From AP-15 sp963712825 (GTDB taxonomy: Bacteria; Pseudomonadota; Alphaproteobacteria; ATCC43930; CGMCC-115725): a DNA stretch of 64,000 nt. Location of the stretch: positions 496,001 to 560,000 of the forward strand of contig CAVQJP010000002.1 in assembly GCA_963712825.1 (NCBI GenBank), read 5' to 3'. Below the pieces are notes generated by a model. The model searched no databases. It was not told the origin of the DNA and saw only the letters and a list, made by a program, of their open reading frames with translations. The translations under genes and the position numbers were made by a program. Positions 61,660-64,000 of this stretch are shown here, in pieces; within the stretch, counting starts at the first letter, position 1, and each line of letters begins with the position of its first letter.

Positions 61660-63975
61660 ATGCCGCTAGCGCGGAAGCTGGCCGCCTCGCTGCGTCACCG
61701 GTCAGGGGCGGTGTCGGCAAGCCCGTTGCCCGCCCCGTCGACCGCCTCGTGGCGCGATATCGCGCCACCGCCGCGGCCGACGCCCGTACCGGACAGCGGC
61801 GCCGCTGAGCCGACCTCCGCGGAGCGCCTGAATAATTCCGCCGATGCCGGCGTTTCGTGCGAGACCGGGTTCTCGTGCCTATTTCGGCTCGGCATCCAGA
61901 ACGGCGTCTACGCCGATGTCGGAGTGGTCTGCCGGCGCAACCTCGTCGACGGGCCGACCGTGCCGGTCGCCCGGCTTGCGGCGCTCGCCCACGAATTCGG
62001 GTTGCGCGCCGAACGCGAGCGGCTCGACTGGCGTGCCTTGCAGACGCGCCCCTTTGCCCACCCGCTGGTGCTGGTGCTCGCCAACACCAACGCCGTGATC
62101 CTGATGGGGGTGCGGCGCGGCGGCGAGGAGGTCGCGGTCTCCGACCCGTTGTTCCGCGACGGCGAAGTGTTTTTTCTGTCGCGCGCCGAGCTCGAACGCT
62201 CCTGGCATGGCGAAGCCCTGCTGGTCACGCCGGTGCCGCCGAGCCGCGAGGACGCGAAATTTGGTTTTTCCTGGTTCACCCAAAAGCTGTTTGCCGAACG
62301 CCGGCTGATCCGCGACGTCGTCATCGCAGCCTTGGCGATGCACCTGATCGCGCTGTCGGTCCCGATATTCTTCCAGATCCTGGTCGACAAGGTGGTGCCG
62401 AACCAGGCCTTCTCGACGCTTTACACGATCACGGCCGGGGTCTTTGTGCTGATCCTGTTCGACGCCGGCTTCAACTACATGCGCAATTACCTGCTGGCCT
62501 TTGTCACCCGCAAGCTCGACCACGTCATCGCCACCGACACGATCGCCCATCTGCTGACCTTGCCGATCGACTATTTTCACGCCAACCCGTCGGGGGTCAC
62601 CGCCTACAAATTGCAGGAAGCAAACAACGTCCGCGATTTTCTGGCGAGCCGGCTGTTCAACACTTTTCTCGACTTTTTGTCGGTGGTGATCTTTCTACCG
62701 GTCTTGCTGATCTATTCCTGGCAATTGACCCTGATCGTGCTCGCCGTCGCCGCGATCGCCTTTGTCACCTTGGCGGTCATGTCGCGCGAGTTCCGCCTGA
62801 AGCTGCGCGACGTCAACGACATCGAGGGGCGGCGCAAGGCTTTTTTATTCGAAATCCTGAACGGCATCGACACGATCAAGACCCTGGCGCTGGAGCCGCG
62901 CTCGGCGCTGCGCTGGCGTCGCTATACCGACGAGGCGGCGGCCAAGACCCTGAGCCTCGACCATACCGCCGCGCGCGCCCGCAGCGTCGTCATGAGCCTC
63001 GAACGCGGCATGAGCGTCGGCATCGGCGCGCTCGGTGCCCTCTTTGTGCTCAGCGACCACATGACGGTCGGCGCGCTGATCGCCTTCAACATGCTGGGCC
63101 TGCGCATGGCGCAGCCGCTGATCCAGGCCTCGGGGCTGATGCAGGAATACCAGAAGGCGGTGCTGTCGCTGAAATTGTTGGCGCAGCTGATGCAGACCAA
63201 GCCCGAGCCGGCCAATGGCCAGCTGGCGCCGGCGATCCGCGGCCATATCGAATTCGAGGACGTGACCTTTCACTATCCCGGTTCCGCCAGCGCCGCGGTC
63301 AAGGACATCTCGCTCGTCATCGAGCCCGGGCAGATCGTCGGCATCGTCGGCCGCAGCGGCTCGGGCAAGACGACGATAACCCGGCTGCTGCAAGGCCTCT
63401 ACCGGCCGCAGGCCGGCTTGATCAAGATCGACGGCCAGGATTTGAAGGAGCTCGACCTCGCCCATCTGCGCACCCAGATCGGCGTCGTCCTGCAGGAGAA
63501 TTTTCTGTTTCGCGCCTCGGTGCGCGACAACATCGCGGTGACCAAGCCCACCGCCGCGCTCGACGAGGTCGTGCGGGCGGCGCAGCTCGCCGGCGCGCAT
63601 GAATTCATCCAGCGGCTGCCGCATGGCTACGCGACGACGCTCGAGGAGGGTGCCGCCAATCTGTCGGGCGGCCAGCGCCAGCGCCTGGCGATCGCCCGCG
63701 CGCTGATCCATTCGCCGCCGGTCCTGGTGTTCGACGAGGCGACGAGCTCGCTCGACCCCGAAAGCGAGGCGATCGTGCAGCAGCATCTCGCCGGGATCGC
63801 CAAGGGCCGCACGATCGTCATCGTCACCCACCGGCTGTCGTTTGTCGCCCGCGCCGACCTGATCGTAGTCGTCGACCAGGGCCGTATCGTCCAAGCCGGG
63901 CGCCACGAGGCATTGCTGCGCGGCTGCCTGCCGTACAACCAGCTATGGTCGCAGCAGGCGCGGGTGTACCAGTGA
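61660..63975 (+). CDS. Type I secretion system ABC exporter with C39-like domain (HlyB type)
   Basis: 771 residues; ATG 61660 follows GGAGGGG, so the frame back to 61588 is rejected. Residues about 55-195 form a C39-like domain in which the catalytic Cys is replaced (ETGFSCLFRLG, with T in the DCG position) and the His is also absent (NTNAVILMG). The domain should therefore bind, not cleave, substrate, as in HlyB. A six-helix ABC membrane domain follows (about 215-500; VVIAALAMHLIALSVPIFFQ). The ATPase has Walker A GRSGSGKTT (about 565), signature NLSGGQRQRLAIARAL and Walker B VLVFDEATSSLDPES, plus the H-loop THRLS. It would export the neighbouring RTX-like proteins with an HlyD-type adaptor and an outer-membrane channel. 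Confidence 0.93.
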   Translation: MPLARKLAASLRHRSGAVSASPLPAPSTASWRDIAPPPRPTPVPDSGAAEPTSAERLNNSADAGVSCETGFSCLFRLGIQNGVYADVGVVCRRNLVDGPTVPVARLAALAHEFGLRAERERLDWRALQTRPFAHPLVLVLANTNAVILMGVRRGGEEVAVSDPLFRDGEVFFLSRAELERSWHGEALLVTPVPPSREDAKFGFSWFTQKLFAERRLIRDVVIAALAMHLIALSVPIFFQILVDKVVPNQAFSTLYTITAGVFVLILFDAGFNYMRNYLLAFVTRKLDHVIATDTIAHLLTLPIDYFHANPSGVTAYKLQEANNVRDFLASRLFNTFLDFLSVVIFLPVLLIYSWQLTLIVLAVAAIAFVTLAVMSREFRLKLRDVNDIEGRRKAFLFEILNGIDTIKTLALEPRSALRWRRYTDEAAAKTLSLDHTAARARSVVMSLERGMSVGIGALGALFVLSDHMTVGALIAFNMLGLRMAQPLIQASGLMQEYQKAVLSLKLLAQLMQTKPEPANGQLAPAIRGHIEFEDVTFHYPGSASAAVKDISLVIEPGQIVGIVGRSGSGKTTITRLLQGLYRPQAGLIKIDGQDLKELDLAHLRTQIGVVLQENFLFRASVRDNIAVTKPTAALDEVVRAAQLAGAHEFIQRLPHGYATTLEEGAANLSGGQRQRLAIARALIHSPPVLVFDEATSSLDPESEAIVQQHLAGIAKGRTIVIVTHRLSFVARADLIVVVDQGRIVQAGRHEALLRGCLPYNQLWSQQARVYQ

Positions 63976-64000
63976 ACGGGACGGTGTCGGCCGCACCACC
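63972..64000 (+). CDS. Start of a downstream gene, probably HlyD-type adaptor (partial)
   Basis: GTG 63972 overlaps the exporter stop (GTGA) and opens MNGTVSAAPP to the window end. The overlap matches the coupling seen elsewhere in this window, and HlyB-type exporter genes are normally followed by an HlyD family membrane fusion gene. Too short to identify by sequence. Confidence 0.4.

Noticed and set aside
1..64000. tRNA and rRNA genes
   Set aside because: I looked for the conserved T-loop and CCA-end context on both strands by eye and saw none; only the SRP RNA is convincing. A covariance search would settle it.

Overview
The window is one GC-rich bacterial chromosome segment with densely packed genes and many 4-base ATGA/GTGA overlaps. 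A small 4.5S-type SRP RNA sits directly upstream of dnaX-ybaB-recR, and the gene families (DUF29, GFA, YciI with a DUF6596-type sigma factor, a GlgE/TreS cluster) fit an alphaproteobacterium, probably Rhodospirillales or Hyphomicrobiales. Species cannot be read from the sequence.

Region 1 (1-7803, +) is a translationally coupled run: the tail of an unidentified gene, a polysaccharide deacetylase-like protein, a small membrane protein, then a peptide/nickel-type ABC importer (fused double ATPase, substrate-binding protein, two permeases). The first permease has a one-base frameshift. Region 2 (7913-20109) is mostly minus-strand metabolism: an MBL-fold hydrolase, a FAD monooxygenase, a YncE-like propeller protein, an ornithine-decarboxylase-family enzyme with a structured leader, a DUF29 gene broken by an in-frame stop beside a decayed copy, an FKBP isomerase, a second FAD monooxygenase, and a GFA / ECF sigma / YciI / GST / YciI cluster.

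Region 3 (20224-24935, +) holds ffs and the dnaX-ybaB-recR replication/repair unit. It is split by an IS110-type transposase gene that is itself broken by a 23-bp palindromic insertion; a related 26-bp copy lies 1 kb downstream. Two larger palindromic intergenic repeats also occur (19631-19720 and 22724-22846). Region 4 (25022-26380) is an islet of visibly lower GC with a nucleotidyltransferase-like gene coupled to a small gene, plus a truncated antisense reading frame.

Region 5 (26533-44087, all -) is a 17.5-kb alpha-glucan/trehalose operon: an enolase-superfamily enzyme, a GH13-GlgE fusion, a TreS-maltokinase fusion, GlgB, GlgX, MalQ and TreY. It encodes the complete trehalose -> maltose -> maltose-1-phosphate -> branched alpha-glucan (GlgE) route plus glucan trimming, but no TreZ is present.

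Region 6 (44473-64000) is a type I secretion / giant repeat-protein locus: a 41-residue membrane peptide, a 1953-residue protein that is a head-to-tail duplication of a complete secreted protein, a 1241-residue protein sharing its repeat and C-terminus, a 905-residue PPC/FG-GAP repeat protein, an HlyB-type ABC exporter, and the first codons of what is probably the HlyD-type adaptor. Embedded on the other strand are a TPR-glycosyltransferase and a TPR-sulfotransferase, possibly linked to the surface products. This locus is the most novel-looking part of the window, especially the roughly 120-residue repeat in which single RTX calcium-binding pairs alternate with a conserved non-RTX spacer.
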